Shown here piece after piece: positions 9,295-19,300 of a stretch of DNA of 60,828 bases (positions are counted from its first letter, which is position 1; the number at the start of each line of letters is the position of its first letter). The position numbers and the translations under genes were made by a program. Under the pieces are notes generated by a model that saw only the letters and a list, made by a program, of their open reading frames with translations, made no database searches and was not told where the DNA came from. The DNA is from Verrucomicrobiota bacterium (lineage in GTDB: Bacteria; Verrucomicrobiota; Verrucomicrobiia; Limisphaerales; UBA9464): assembly GCA_947471985.1 (NCBI GenBank), contig CANIZL010000028.1:1-60828 (forward strand), given 5' to 3'.

Positions 9295-10722
9295 TTATTT
9301 TGCAGAGCGCACCGTCGCTTGGGTTTTCAGGATCTCCTCCTGAATCAAACCGATCGCGAACTGTTTCACCGCAGGAAAATGCCGCACACACAGGAGCACC
9401 CAGTGTCCCAGAAACACCAATTGTGCTCCGAGCAACACCAACAATCCCAGTCCCTGCAGGCGCAGGCAATTGAGCAGCGACCCATTGACGGAATTCACCG
9501 ACCACTGCGGCAGATTCAGGTGATTCCCCTGGATCCATCCGCCCAACAACAAGGGAAGAAAACTAAGAGCCAATCCCAAACCGGAAAGGGCTACATGCCC
9601 CAAAATCAATTCGGCCCGAGGCCAGGCAAATCCGGCGAGGCGCGGCAGAATCACATATAATGACGCCAGCAGCCCGAGCCCCACAAAGCCCAGCAGCGCC
9701 AGTTCGCTCAAGGCTTGGGGAAACACTGTGAAGTGCAGGATCCGATTCGCACACCGCAGCGAAGTCATCGCCGTGAGCGTCCCCGTCAGCACAAAGCTCA
9801 GTCCGGAAAGAATCGCCAATGAACCTCCCGGGCTGGAAATGCGCCCAAACAAATTAAAGCCGATGAGCACGACGGGAATGATCAGCAACACCCCGGCGAC
9901 CACTCCGACCGAGCTAATCCAAGCCGGAATTGGACCGCCAACCAAGGCCGTCGCCCCGGTCCAGCCCGCCAGCAGCAACAATCCCCAAAATCCCAGCACC
10001 GCAAACGCAGGCCGAGCGAGCTTCGGGGAACCATCTTCACTGCGGACATGCCAGAGTGCGGCAAGCGTCAAAGGCGTCAGGACACCCCAGAACAAACCCT
10101 GTTCGTACCATGAGCTCACCAAGGCCGGCAGGATTCCCCGGACAGGCATCCAAAACACCAAAACCTGGGCGGTGGTCAGCAACCAAGGGAACCACAACAG
10201 AGCCGCCAGCACCAACAGCTGCGGCAGTTTCAAGCTGCCGCGAAAGTTCGCCCCGAATCCCACCAAAACCGCCAGACCGATCAAAAAGTAAGCCGCCAGC
10301 AGAATGCCGCCGGTATAGGCCGGAAAGTCCAATCCCCGAATGCCCGATGCCTCTCCCAGAATGATGCCCACCACACCGGTGGCCACGCCGATATTCCACA
10401 TCACCGAACCAGCGGCCACCGCCAAGCCGGTTGGAACCGGCCGGCTCGAACTCCGAAACAGGATCCAAACGCCCACTCCCAATCCGGTCTGGATGGCGAA
10501 GCCATACGTCAATGCGACGCGGGCAGCCGCAGCCATTTTTCCGAACCCGAAGTATTCGCATCCACCCAAAGACGGCAATTGCCGAACCAGGCTTGCCCCG
10601 AGTAGGAGCGCCAGGCCAGCGATCAGCCAAGCCAGTCCGCCCAAGACCAACTTCAACACCGGCAGACGGCATGACGCGTCCACGGCATCCGGTCGGGTGA
10701 TCTGGGAATTTTCAGCACTCAT
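9295..10722 (-). CDS. CcoN-like heme-copper oxidase subunit I homologue lacking metal ligands
   Basis: A 475-residue, roughly 12-helix protein that aligns by eye with cbb3 oxidase subunit I over most of its length. Anchor matches are SGIRGLDFP, SSWYEQG (CcoN WYGHN), FWGLLLLAGWTGATAL (CcoN FWALIFIYIWAGPHHL) and TVFPQALSELALLG (CcoN TIGHVHSGALGW) followed by SLYVILPRLAG (CcoN ALYHLIPKVFG). At the expected ligand positions the low-spin heme His is in AAARVALTYGF (none), WYGHN is WYEQG (His to Gln208), the HH pair is T258-A259, the cross-linked Tyr is Ala, and HVH is P335-Q336-A337. It therefore should not bind hemes or CuB in the usual way. ATG 10722 follows GAGG; an upstream TTG at 10734 is less likely. 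Confidence 0.82.
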   Translation of the reverse strand: MSAENSQITRPDAVDASCRLPVLKLVLGGLAWLIAGLALLLGASLVRQLPSLGGCEYFGFGKMAAAARVALTYGFAIQTGLGVGVWILFRSSSRPVPTGLAVAAGSVMWNIGVATGVVGIILGEASGIRGLDFPAYTGGILLAAYFLIGLAVLVGFGANFRGSLKLPQLLVLAALLWFPWLLTTAQVLVFWMPVRGILPALVSSWYEQGLFWGVLTPLTLAALWHVRSEDGSPKLARPAFAVLGFWGLLLLAGWTGATALVGGPIPAWISSVGVVAGVLLIIPVVLIGFNLFGRISSPGGSLAILSGLSFVLTGTLTAMTSLRCANRILHFTVFPQALSELALLGFVGLGLLASLYVILPRLAGFAWPRAELILGHVALSGLGLALSFLPLLLGGWIQGNHLNLPQWSVNSVNGSLLNCLRLQGLGLLVLLGAQLVFLGHWVLLCVRHFPAVKQFAIGLIQEEILKTQATVRSAK

Positions 10723-10726
10723 GGCC

Positions 10727-11101
10727 TCACTCAAAAACGGCCGCCTTCTTGGACGCCTCCAACCGCTCCAACAGCTTGGATCGCCCCTCCGACGTATCGT
10801 TCTTCCACTCGCTGAGGAACACTTCCATCGCCCGGGAAACGCTCAATTGAGCCTTGTTTTCCTTGTTACCATCGATGGCGAATTTATTGACCTCGACCGC
10901 CGTGGCCGCGTCCAGATCGTTGCGCACCTGATAACGGGCCACCTCGCGTTGGAGATCCAACGCCGGAGTGGGGTCCTTGCGGGTGGAATAGATGGCCAGG
11001 GCGCCGATCACGGCAAAGGAACCCACGACGCCGAGCACCCACGCCGCTGTGGTCAGCGTGCAGGAACAGCAGGACGATTTGTTCGAAATCACTTCGTTCA
11101 T
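10727..11101 (-). CDS. Small single-helix membrane protein within the respiratory operon
   Basis: A 124-residue protein I do not recognise. It opens with a cysteine cluster (SNKSSCCSCTL, residues ~6-16), then a single hydrophobic helix (WVLGVVGSFAVIGALAIY) and a charged, helical periplasmic tail (ALDLQREVARYQVRNDLDAAT ... SKLLERLEASKKAAVFE). It sits 10 bases after actF and 4 bases before the CcoN-like ATG, so it is certainly co-transcribed. Some ACIII complexes have a small extra subunit (ActG), but I cannot show homology. An accessory or assembly subunit is the simplest guess. Confidence 0.75.
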   Translation of the reverse strand: MNEVISNKSSCCSCTLTTAAWVLGVVGSFAVIGALAIYSTRKDPTPALDLQREVARYQVRNDLDAATAVEVNKFAIDGNKENKAQLSVSRAMEVFLSEWKNDTSEGRSKLLERLEASKKAAVFE

Positions 11102-11111
11102 GAGACCTCCA

Positions 11112-12431
11112 TTAATGGTGCGCCGCGGCTTGGCCGGGTGCGGGGATTTCGTGGTGCGTAATGGCCTCCTTCAAGCGCGGATCCTTCAAGGGATACGCCG
11201 GGTGCGATCGGAAATCCTTCAGGAAGAGATAACCCAGCACGGCAACCAGTCCGGGCCAGCAGACCAGGTCCCAGAAACTCAGATGCAAACCCTCGGGATA
11301 CAGCACCGGCATGATGTTGAACGTCATATCGACGTAGTGCATCAACCACGCCCACGCCGCGACCGGGATCATGACCACCAGATTGCTCTTGATGCTCTGA
11401 TTCAACAGCGCCACGAACGGCAGGAAGAAGTGCCCGAAGAGAATCAAATGCCCCACCCAGAACCAAGATCCCTTCTCACGCAGGACGTACCAGAAGGTTT
11501 CCTCCGGCATGGCCGCATTCCAGATCAGGAAGTACTGGGAGAAATGGATATAGGCGTAAAAGACCGTGAAGGCGAAGAACAGCACACCCAAATCATGGAT
11601 CTGCCGCTTGCCGACCACCTGGGCGAGCACCTGGCCCGGTCGGCTGAAGTACTGCGCCAGCACATACGTGGTGATGAACGTCAGCCACATGCTGCCGGCG
11701 AAGTAGTACACACCATACATCGTGCTGAAGAATTGGTGCTGCAGTGACTTCATCAGGTAGAAGACCACCAAGGTCAGAGTCAGCGAAAAGTAGAAGATGC
11801 CCCAAGCGGCGAGAACCCGATTCTTCCGGGTCCAGACTGCGGCGCCATCCTTGTCTTGCGCGAGTGAGTTTTTCCGGAAGCTGCGGGCAATGAAACCCCA
11901 CGTGGTGATCAGCAGAGGCACCAAGGTGAAAAACATTGGCTTATTGAACATGCCCTTCTTGACGTCCAACGCGTGGTCGGTCGCCGGATCAATGGTCAAC
12001 CACGGATACATCCGCGTCGCCAGAAGCAGAATGGGAATCACCAGAATCAGCATCCACGGAAACATCAGCGAGGCGATGTGCTCGGAGATACGGCGCGTGG
12101 GAACCGACCAACCCGCATCAAACAAGTGATGCAGGAAAACCAGATACAGGCTCGCGGCGCAGAGGCTGAGGCAGAACATGTACGCCGTCAGATAGCTGTA
12201 GCCGAACTGGGTCAGCAGACTGTGTGCATCGGGGACACCATTGCCGTGGGCATGATGGGCATCTGCCGCCGCACCGTGCGCGGCCGCCGCGGGCTCCGCA
12301 TGCGCCGCAGGCGCCGCCTCATGAGTCTCGGCGGCCGCGACCGTGGCGGGCGCCAAAACCAGCGCGAGCATCATTGCCATGCCGGACAATGCCAGCATCC
12401 AATTTCTGCAGGTGGAAAGGATAGTTTTCAT
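11112..12431 (-). CDS. actF: Alternative complex III subunit ActF (NrfD-like membrane subunit)
   Basis: A 439-residue polytopic protein, the second NrfD-like subunit of alternative complex III. A signal-like first helix and a His/Ala-rich stretch (THEAAPAAHAEP to HHAHGNG, about residues 36-65) precede ten or so helices, including FGYSYLTAYMFCLSL, PWMLILVIPILLLATRM and FWVGHLILFGHFFLPFVALL. ActF and ActC form the membrane quinol-oxidising and possibly proton-moving part of the complex. It begins 7 bases after actE. The His-rich N-terminal stretch could bind metal. Confidence 0.88.
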   Translation of the reverse strand: MKTILSTCRNWMLALSGMAMMLALVLAPATVAAAETHEAAPAAHAEPAAAAHGAAADAHHAHGNGVPDAHSLLTQFGYSYLTAYMFCLSLCAASLYLVFLHHLFDAGWSVPTRRISEHIASLMFPWMLILVIPILLLATRMYPWLTIDPATDHALDVKKGMFNKPMFFTLVPLLITTWGFIARSFRKNSLAQDKDGAAVWTRKNRVLAAWGIFYFSLTLTLVVFYLMKSLQHQFFSTMYGVYYFAGSMWLTFITTYVLAQYFSRPGQVLAQVVGKRQIHDLGVLFFAFTVFYAYIHFSQYFLIWNAAMPEETFWYVLREKGSWFWVGHLILFGHFFLPFVALLNQSIKSNLVVMIPVAAWAWLMHYVDMTFNIMPVLYPEGLHLSFWDLVCWPGLVAVLGYLFLKDFRSHPAYPLKDPRLKEAITHHEIPAPGQAAAHH

Positions 12432-12438
12432 CGACGGA

Positions 12439-13065
12439 TTACTTCAAGGTTGCACGCACGGCATCCGGAATCTCGTCCTTCTTGCCCAAGCGACTGAGTT
12501 GGAGCGAACGCACGTAGCTGATCACGGCCCAGCGGTCGCTGACTTCCAGCTTGTCCGCGTAGGAACCCATGAGGTTCTTGCCCTGGGAGATGGTGTTAAA
12601 GATGTCTCCGTCCGGCAGTTTGATGATGCGCTCGTCGTGAAGATTGGCGACATTCGCCATGCCAAACTTTGTGGTGATGCCCTTGCCATCACCCACCGCA
12701 CTGTGACACGGCTGGCAGTAAATGGTGAACCGATCCTGGCCCCGCTTCAGCAGTTCCGAAGTCACCTTGACCGGCAGAGCCTCGACAAAAGCGCCATCCG
12801 CCTTCTTGCCGGTGGCGTAAGGCGTGTCTTCGTAGGCGGATCCGCGGGCGACCGTTCCCAGCACCGAGGGACGGGAACTCTGTCCGTCGGCAAATTGGGA
12901 AAATTTGGTGGTCGTCTGCGGCCGCAGTTTGGGCATGTGATCCATGTCCGAGAAAATCTCAAACGGACGGCGCGTGGTCATCGACCCGCGGAAGCCCGCA
13001 ATAGAGAGGACCGCCAGCACCGCCACGGCCCAAAGACTGAGGAAATAGAGGATAAATTTTTTCAT
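12439..13065 (-). CDS. actE: Alternative complex III subunit ActE (cytochrome c)
   Basis: A 208-residue cytochrome c subunit. A signal/anchor helix (KKFILYFLSLWAVAVLAVLS) is followed by FRGSMTTRRPFEIFSDMDHMPKLRPQ, a conserved ActE opening with MDxMPKxxPQ, and one heme site CQPCH in FTIYCQPCHSAVGDGKG. The start is ATG 13065, with GAGGA upstream and 4 bases after the actD stop; the longer in-frame version to 13266 overlaps actD in a different frame and is not real. ActE passes electrons from the complex towards the terminal acceptor on the periplasmic side. Confidence 0.9.
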   Translation of the reverse strand: MKKFILYFLSLWAVAVLAVLSIAGFRGSMTTRRPFEIFSDMDHMPKLRPQTTTKFSQFADGQSSRPSVLGTVARGSAYEDTPYATGKKADGAFVEALPVKVTSELLKRGQDRFTIYCQPCHSAVGDGKGITTKFGMANVANLHDERIIKLPDGDIFNTISQGKNLMGSYADKLEVSDRWAVISYVRSLQLSRLGKKDEIPDAVRATLK

Positions 13066-13069
13066 CGGA

Positions 13070-13603
13070 TCAGTCCTCGACCGTTTCAATGATCTTGGCT
13101 CCGGCACTCTGCAGGGTTTCCTGCGCGTGCCCGAACTTGGGGTCGACAGCCTCAATGCAAATGAAGAACTTGTCGTTGGACGCCCGCTTGAAGCGTTCGT
13201 TTTTGAAGAGCGGATTGTACCACTTCGGCAGGCGGCACAGGGCCGCCAGACCGAACAGTGTACCAAACGCGCTCAACAGAATCGTCAGCTCATAGCTGAC
13301 CGGAAACGCATAGAGCGGAGTGAACAAAGGCTTGCCGCCGACCACCAGGGGATAGTCGAACTTGTTCATGAACCAGATCATGGTCATGCCCGTGGTGAAG
13401 CCGGTGCAACCACCGGTGAACGTGAACCAGCCCACCAGGGATTTCTTCAAGCCCATGGCATCATCCATACCGTGGATCGGAAACGGGGAATAAACATCCC
13501 ATTTGGTGTAACCAGCGTCACGGCATTTCAAAGCCGCCGCCATCAGGTCCGCCGGCGTATCAAATTCCGCCAGCAAACCGTGGGTTTTCGCAGGAGCGCT
13601 CAT
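13070..13603 (-). CDS. actD: Alternative complex III subunit ActD (DUF3341)
   Basis: A 177-residue DUF3341 protein. The opening GLLAEFDTPADLMAAALKCRDAGY and SPFPIHGMDDAMGL are typical of ActD. Two membrane helices follow (LVGWFTFTGGCTGFTTGMTMIWF and ELTILLSAFGTLFGLAALCRLP). The domain lacks cofactors; ActD is a structural subunit of ACIII between the membrane NrfD subunits. It starts 25 bases after the actC stop. Confidence 0.92.
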   Translation of the reverse strand: MSAPAKTHGLLAEFDTPADLMAAALKCRDAGYTKWDVYSPFPIHGMDDAMGLKKSLVGWFTFTGGCTGFTTGMTMIWFMNKFDYPLVVGGKPLFTPLYAFPVSYELTILLSAFGTLFGLAALCRLPKWYNPLFKNERFKRASNDKFFICIEAVDPKFGHAQETLQSAGAKIIETVED

Positions 13604-13628
13604 GAAGATTTATGGTTCGCGTTCCGAT

Positions 13629-15146
13629 TTAATGGTGTTCCTTCGCGCCACCCAATGGATGATGCGGATCCGCCTGGGGCGTCACACCCTTCACTTCGCT
13701 GATCGCAATGACCGGAAGGAAACGGATGAACAGGAGGAACAATGTCATGAACAACCCGAAGCTGCCCACGAAGGTGAAGACATCGACCCAACTCGGGGTG
13801 AAGTAACCCCAGGAAGAGGGCAAATAGTCGCGGTGCAGCGACGTCACGATGATGACGAAGCGTTCGAACCACATGCCGATATTCACGAAGATCGATACAA
13901 TCCAGACGAACACCACATTGGTGCGCAGCTTCCGCGACCAGAACAAATGGGGTGAGATCACGTTACACGAGATCATCATCCAATAAGCCCACCAATAGGG
14001 AGCCGTCGGAACCTTGAAGAGCGGACCGAAGATGAAGGGATCGGCCACGCGGTTGCGGAGGAACGCCCACAGCTCGTACGGACTACCACCGTACCAGGCG
14101 ATGAAGAACTCCATGCCGTAGGCATATCCGACGATGGACCCGGTCGCGAGCAGCACTTTGCACATCAACTCGACGTGCCGGACGGTGATCAGGTCGTGCA
14201 GATTGAACAGGCTGCGCATCGGGATCAGGAGCGTCAACACCATCCCGAATCCGGAGAAGATCGCGCCGGCCACGAAGTAAGGCGGGAAGATCGTGGCGTG
14301 CCAGCCCGGGACTTGCGATACCGCGAAGTCGAAGGAAACGATGGAATGGACGGAGAGCACCAGCGGCGTGGACAAGCCCGCGAGGATCAAATACGCCTTC
14401 TCATAGTTGCTCCAGTGCCGATTGGAATTGGACCAACCGAGGGAGAACACACCGTAACCCAGCTTCCGCAGCTTGGTCTTCGCCCGATCCCGCAACGTGG
14501 CGAGGTCAGGAATCAAGCCGACATACCAGAACAGCAGCGAAACGGTTCCGTAGGTGGACACGGCGAATACGTCCCAGAGCAGCGGAGAACGGAACTGGGG
14601 CCAGATCCAGTTCGAATTCGGCATCGGAATCAAGTAACCGGGATAGAGCGCGAACCAGACACGGCCGGTATGAAAGACCGGGAAGATACCGGCGCACGCC
14701 ACGGCGAAAATCGTCATGGCCTCGGCGGCGCGATTGATTGAGGTACGCCACTTCTGCCGCAGCAGGAACAAGACGGCCGAAATCAGCGTTCCGGCGTGAC
14801 CGATACCGATCCAAAAAACGAAGTTGGTAATGTCCCACGCCCAGTTCGCGGAGGTATTCAAGCCCCAGACGCCGGTACCGGTCGAAACCAGGTACGCCAG
14901 CAGACTGAACATCATCCCCATCGTGCCGGCGGAAAGAATGAAGGCGGGCCACCACCATTTCGGCATGGGGTTCTCACAAACACCCGCGACGGCGTCCGTG
15001 ATCCAACCGAGGGATCGATTGTTGAGCACCAGCGGCGCGCGCTCCAACTCACGGGGAGCGTCGGCCACCTTGAGCACCGGCGGCGCGTGATGTCCGCGAC
15101 TACCGGTGGCCTCGGCGCCGCCGGATGCGTTAGCTATTTTGGCCAT
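13629..15146 (-). CDS. actC: Alternative complex III subunit ActC (NrfD-like quinol-oxidising membrane subunit)
   Basis: A 505-residue NrfD/PsrC-family protein with about ten helices. [21 protein letters not shown] and [24 protein letters not shown] are the family's first-helices signature; the [11 protein letters not shown] segment is where menaquinol is oxidised. A long N-terminal cytosolic lead (~45 residues) precedes the first helix. Its ATG shares a base with the actB stop (TAATG). In ACIII this subunit binds quinol and couples oxidation to the iron-sulfur chain of ActB. Confidence 0.93.
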   Translation of the reverse strand: MAKIANASGGAEATGSRGHHAPPVLKVADAPRELERAPLVLNNRSLGWITDAVAGVCENPMPKWWWPAFILSAGTMGMMFSLLAYLVSTGTGVWGLNTSANWAWDITNFVFWIGIGHAGTLISAVLFLLRQKWRTSINRAAEAMTIFAVACAGIFPVFHTGRVWFALYPGYLIPMPNSNWIWPQFRSPLLWDVFAVSTYGTVSLLFWYVGLIPDLATLRDRAKTKLRKLGYGVFSLGWSNSNRHWSNYEKAYLILAGLSTPLVLSVHSIVSFDFAVSQVPGWHATIFPPYFVAGAIFSGFGMVLTLLIPMRSLFNLHDLITVRHVELMCKVLLATGSIVGYAYGMEFFIAWYGGSPYELWAFLRNRVADPFIFGPLFKVPTAPYWWAYWMMISCNVISPHLFWSRKLRTNVVFVWIVSIFVNIGMWFERFVIIVTSLHRDYLPSSWGYFTPSWVDVFTFVGSFGLFMTLFLLFIRFLPVIAISEVKGVTPQADPHHPLGGAKEHH

Positions 15147-18100
15147 TACGCGCCTCCCTTTCGTTCACCACCCAGGGCGGCGTGCTTTTCCTCGTGACCA
15201 TGGCTTTCTTTGAACGGATTCTCGTGTCGGAAGAGTTCGTAATCCCGCATGGAGTCGGGATTGGCGCCGCGGCCCTCGAGCGCCGTGACGGCCGGATTGG
15301 GATTCCGGATGCGCGCCAGGTAGGTAACCCGCGGCCGATTGTCCAAGAACCCAAGTACTGAATAATTGCGGGGATTGAGTTTCAGCTTCGAAACCTCGCT
15401 TTCGGCATCCAGGATGTTACCGAATACGATGGCCTCCGCCGGGCACGCCTGCTGGCAGGCGGTCTTGATCGTGCCATCGGGAACCGCGACCTCTCCGCTG
15501 TTTCCGACCTTCACCTTCTGTGCGATCTTGGCTTGCTCGATCCGCTGAACGCAGAACGTGCACTTTTCCATGACACCACGCATCCGGACCGAGACATCGG
15601 GATTCTTGATCAACTTGATGATCTCCCATTCCGGTGCGGAATTGCGATCCTGCGCCAGCGGTCCCTTGTACAGATTGCCCGTATTCAGGAACAGCTGTTG
15701 CTGCGCCGCCCCGTAATCAGTCTCGCGCTTGTTGAAATCGAACCAGTTAAAGCGACGGACCTTATACGGACAGTTGTTGGCGCAATAACGGGTGCCGATG
15801 CACCGGTTATAGGCCATCACATTCAACCCTTCCTCGTCATGCACCGTGGCATTCGCCGGGCAAACGCTTTCGCAGGGCGCCGATTCGCAGTGCTGACAGG
15901 TCATCGGCTGGATGACCATTTGCGGGTCCTCCGATTCAATGCGCTCGCGCAGATCGTCCTTCGCGTTGGTGCTGTAATAGCGGTCGATCCGCATCCACAG
16001 CATCTCGCGACCACGGGTCACCTGATCCGCACCGACAATCGGGATGTTGTTCTCGCTCTGGCAGGCGATCACGCAGGCATTACAGCCCACGCACGACTGC
16101 AGATCGATGGTCATACCCCACTGATGAATCTTGGAGCGCGTCTCCCGATTCTGATCGTAGGGGTGTTCGTAAATGTTCTGAAGCCGTCCCGGATTCCGGC
16201 CATCGGGCACCGTCTTTTCCGGCACATAATGCGGAAGATGCGCATCCAGGTCCATGTTGGCCGCGAAGCCAGGGGTTTCCTTGAATTGAGCCAGATTGCC
16301 TTCCCGAATCACCGGGCGGCCTTCCATCATGCCGTGTTCCTGGGTCACGGCGACCCGTTGCTTCCGGGCAACCTTTTCGACCCGACCCGCGGTCAAATGA
16401 CCGGAACCGCTGCGGAAAAGGGCAAACGCATCGGCGCCCACCTTCGTTCCGACCCGGCCGGTGACCTTGCGACCATATCCCAAGGCAATGGCCACCGTAT
16501 TGTCAGCCAGACCCGGTTGAATCCAGACCGGGGCCTCGATGCTGCGTCCGGCGACGGTCAACTTGAGCACGATCTGGTCGTACTGGCCGTCATGGGCATG
16601 CGCACATTCGCTGACGCCCAAGGCGCGCGCCGTGGCCGGCGAGACCTGAATCACATTACCCCAAGTGATCTTGGTGACCGGCTCAGGGCATTCCATCAGC
16701 CAGCCATTGTTATTGTAACGGCCGTCATCCACGCCCGCCGAGCGATGCAGAACCACTTCATACTCACCGGCCGCCGGCGCAACGGCAGACTTAATCTGGC
16801 CGAGACTGCGCACGATCGAACCGGCATCCAGACGGGCAGTCGCCGCGGCAGCTGCTGTCCCGGCCGCGAAGCCGTCATGCAGGAACTTTTTCCAAGCGCT
16901 GTCCGTACCGCCGAAGGTCGCCCGAACGAGTTCGTAAGGGGCGGTTTTGTCAGCGCCCAAAAAGCGGGCCAAAACTTCAATATCGGTCAGCCCGTTGAAG
17001 AGAGGTTCGATCAGCGGCTGGACGGGCACCACCGTGCCATCAGCGGTCCGGGCGTCATTCCAAGATTCTAGAAAATGAGCCGCAGCCAGGTGCCACGTCG
17101 TGAGCGCCGTGGTTTCGTCCTCGTAATACCCGAGACGCACGACATTCTTGGCGGATTTGATCGCACCGGCAAAATCGAGGTCGACCGGAGCGTTATACGC
17201 CGGGTTCCCGCCCAGAATGATCACGGTTTCCGCGCCGGCCTTCAGGGCGGCGACGGCTTCCACAATGCCTCCGTCATTCCGGGCCTCGATCGCGGGCGTC
17301 AGGGTCAGCGTCGTACCGTACGCACCCAATACGTTGTTGATCGCGGTCGCGATCAAATGCACGGCGAGCGGCTGCGCATAACCCGCCAGCACCACCGCAC
17401 TTCCCTTGGCGCTGAGGAGATCCTGGGCAACCTCACGCGCCCAAGCGGTCTGCCGCGCATCCGCCCCTTGCGCGAGAGCACCAATGGCCGTGGCGAGCTC
17501 GCCGCCAACCCCCAGCTGAGCCGCGACCAGCGCCGCCAACTTGACCACATCGCTGGGCTTGGTGCGGAGCCGGTGATCCGCCTGACCGCCGGTGAGCGAC
17601 ATCATCGACTCAGCGACATAAAGGCGGCTCATTTCCGCACCTTTGACATCGGGCTTCCGGCCCTTGGCGTAGCCCCGGATCATCCGGTAGGCCTCAGCTT
17701 CGGAGCCCACGAAATCGCAATCCAAGGAGAGGATCCGCTGAGCCCGTTCCAAATTTGGACGGACCGCCACATCGGCGCCAAAGGCTATGCTGGCGGCCTG
17801 ATTGGGACGGGCGAAATCAATGGGCTCGTAAACGAACCATTTGGCCTTCGGCAGTTTGCTGCTGTACTCGGCCTGAAGCCGGGCCCGGCTGGGGGACGAA
17901 CTGCGCTCCGCGAGCACCACCACACCCGCACCGCCCGAAGCCACCGCGGCTTTGCCCAAGGCGGCCAGGCCATCCCGCACCGCCTCAATCTTGACATCAT
18001 TGCCGCCCTTGGTGTGGCGGATCGCCCGGTCCGGATCGTAAAGATTCAGGATCGCGGCCTGAGCAAAGAGATCGGTGCCTCCATTGCTATCCGGAACCAA

Positions 18101-18484
18101 GGCATTGCCTTCCAGCTTTACCGGGCGCCCGTCGGTGGCCTTCGCCACCAGCGGTACCGCGGAACCCCGCGTCGGCATGGCCGTCGCGTAGTACTGGGGC
18201 TTGCCATGGATATAACCCTCGGGTTGTTTGGCAAACGGGGTCAGGTGCGCCTCAGGACGCCGGCAACCCGTGGCCATGCCTCCCATACCTGCCAGCAGGA
18301 AGCTGGCGGACATGAGCTTCATCCAATCACGGCGGCTTTCGCCGTCCGGCGCCAAACTCGCGCCGGCCGGAAATTCACGTTCAACCCACGCCCGAACTTC
18401 CGGCTTTTCCGCCAAATCGTCGAGGGAACGCCAATACTTCGGGCCCGTCAGGGGCTCCGGACAAACAGGAGGAATCGTCTTCAT
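15146..18484 (-). CDS. actB: Alternative complex III subunit ActB (molybdopterin-like + ferredoxin fusion)
   Basis: An 1112-residue iron-sulfur subunit. The N-terminus opens with the ActB-specific [13 protein letters not shown] and EFPAG, then a Tat-like export signal [19 protein letters not shown]. Residues ~90-700 are a molybdopterin oxidoreductase-like domain, which in ACIII is thought to carry no molybdenum cofactor. The C-terminal part from about residue 790 is a ferredoxin module with four cysteine clusters: [37 protein letters not shown] and CTFC...CQQACP, enough for three [4Fe-4S] and one [3Fe-4S] cluster. It shares one base with the actA stop (TGATG). Confidence 0.93.
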   Translation of the reverse strand: MKTIPPVCPEPLTGPKYWRSLDDLAEKPEVRAWVEREFPAGASLAPDGESRRDWMKLMSASFLLAGMGGMATGCRRPEAHLTPFAKQPEGYIHGKPQYYATAMPTRGSAVPLVAKATDGRPVKLEGNALVPDSNGGTDLFAQAAILNLYDPDRAIRHTKGGNDVKIEAVRDGLAALGKAAVASGGAGVVVLAERSSSPSRARLQAEYSSKLPKAKWFVYEPIDFARPNQAASIAFGADVAVRPNLERAQRILSLDCDFVGSEAEAYRMIRGYAKGRKPDVKGAEMSRLYVAESMMSLTGGQADHRLRTKPSDVVKLAALVAAQLGVGGELATAIGALAQGADARQTAWAREVAQDLLSAKGSAVVLAGYAQPLAVHLIATAINNVLGAYGTTLTLTPAIEARNDGGIVEAVAALKAGAETVIILGGNPAYNAPVDLDFAGAIKSAKNVVRLGYYEDETTALTTWHLAAAHFLESWNDARTADGTVVPVQPLIEPLFNGLTDIEVLARFLGADKTAPYELVRATFGGTDSAWKKFLHDGFAAGTAAAAATARLDAGSIVRSLGQIKSAVAPAAGEYEVVLHRSAGVDDGRYNNNGWLMECPEPVTKITWGNVIQVSPATARALGVSECAHAHDGQYDQIVLKLTVAGRSIEAPVWIQPGLADNTVAIALGYGRKVTGRVGTKVGADAFALFRSGSGHLTAGRVEKVARKQRVAVTQEHGMMEGRPVIREGNLAQFKETPGFAANMDLDAHLPHYVPEKTVPDGRNPGRLQNIYEHPYDQNRETRSKIHQWGMTIDLQSCVGCNACVIACQSENNIPIVGADQVTRGREMLWMRIDRYYSTNAKDDLRERIESEDPQMVIQPMTCQHCESAPCESVCPANATVHDEEGLNVMAYNRCIGTRYCANNCPYKVRRFNWFDFNKRETDYGAAQQQLFLNTGNLYKGPLAQDRNSAPEWEIIKLIKNPDVSVRMRGVMEKCTFCVQRIEQAKIAQKVKVGNSGEVAVPDGTIKTACQQACPAEAIVFGNILDAESEVSKLKLNPRNYSVLGFLDNRPRVTYLARIRNPNPAVTALEGRGANPDSMRDYELFRHENPFKESHGHEEKHAALGGERKGGA

Positions 18485-19119
18485 CAGCGATGGCAGGTAG
18501 AGCAGCTCTGGCCGGGCTGGACTTTCCAGTCATGCGCGGCTTTCTTTCCGTCGAACTCGCCCTTCCAGTCGAGCTTGGTCACAAATTCATTGGGCCGGAT
18601 CTGGGCCCCGGGATCCCGATGGCACTCCAAACAGAAGCCCATGGACAACGGCTTGGCGTGATAAACCTCGTCCATCTTCTGGACTTCACCGTGGCATTTC
18701 ACGCAGGAAACGCCCCGGTTCACGTGCACCGAGTGGTTGAAATAAACGTAGTCCGGCACTTGGTGGATCTGCACCCAGGGAATCGGCTGGCCGGAGGCGA
18801 AACTATCGCGCACCAGCGCCAGTTTTGGCGACTCCTTGCCCACCTGATTGTGGCAGTTCATGCAGGTATTGCCGGACGGGATGTTGGAGAACCAAGACTT
18901 CTCCACCCCGTTGTGGCAGTATCGGCAGTCCAAGCCGAGCTGGTCGGCATGAATCTTGTGCGAAAACGCCACCGGCTGCTTCGGTTGGTACCCCACACGG
19001 GTGTACTTGGGCGTGAAGTAATAGGTCACGCCCGCCGCCACCGTGGTGCCCAGCACCACAGCCACAATGGCACCCATCACAGGCACCTGATTCGTCCACT
19101 TCGGAAAAATGTCCGACAT
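18484..19119 (-). CDS. actA: Alternative complex III subunit ActA (pentaheme cytochrome c)
   Basis: A 211-residue membrane-anchored multiheme cytochrome. One N-terminal helix (VPVMGAIVAVVLGTTVAAGV) is followed by five CxxCH heme motifs: CRYCH, CMNCH, CVKCH, CLECH and CSTCH, the last at the very C-terminus. The opening FSHKIHADQLGLDCRYCHNGVE and PSGNTCMNCHNQV match ActA. It is the first gene of the operon, with a GGAAGG Shine-Dalgarno before ATG 19119. ActA takes electrons from ActB and hands them to ActE or soluble carriers. Confidence 0.93.
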   Translation of the reverse strand: MSDIFPKWTNQVPVMGAIVAVVLGTTVAAGVTYYFTPKYTRVGYQPKQPVAFSHKIHADQLGLDCRYCHNGVEKSWFSNIPSGNTCMNCHNQVGKESPKLALVRDSFASGQPIPWVQIHQVPDYVYFNHSVHVNRGVSCVKCHGEVQKMDEVYHAKPLSMGFCLECHRDPGAQIRPNEFVTKLDWKGEFDGKKAAHDWKVQPGQSCSTCHR

Positions 19120-19142
19120 GCTCGACCTTCCCGGACCACACC

Positions 19143-19169
19143 GAGTACGGATTGAACAAATCCGTACTC
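19143..19169 (-). promoter_or_regulatory. 11-bp perfect inverted repeat in the actA leader
   Basis: GAGTACGGATT (19143-19153) and AATCCGTACTC (19159-19169) are exact reverse complements separated by five bases (GAACA). On the actA transcript the hairpin would lie 24-50 bases before the start codon, just upstream of the Shine-Dalgarno sequence. It could be an operator or an RNA structure affecting translation; no U-tract follows, so a terminator is unlikely. Confidence 0.7.
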
Positions 19170-19300
19170 AAACCCATCTACTGGGTGCGCATGGTCCGAA
19201 CGTTTAGTTCGTCTTGCCGCGGAATTCGATCGTTCGGAGGCTTCCTGAATTCCCTTGGGGAGAACCCGGCCGCTTCCGGACAAAACCGTCAACCATCGAC

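Noticed and set aside
15533-18661. Two open frames of more than 500 codons on the plus strand opposite actB
   Set aside because: They are antisense shadows of a gene with clear iron-sulfur motifs and have no recognisable domain.
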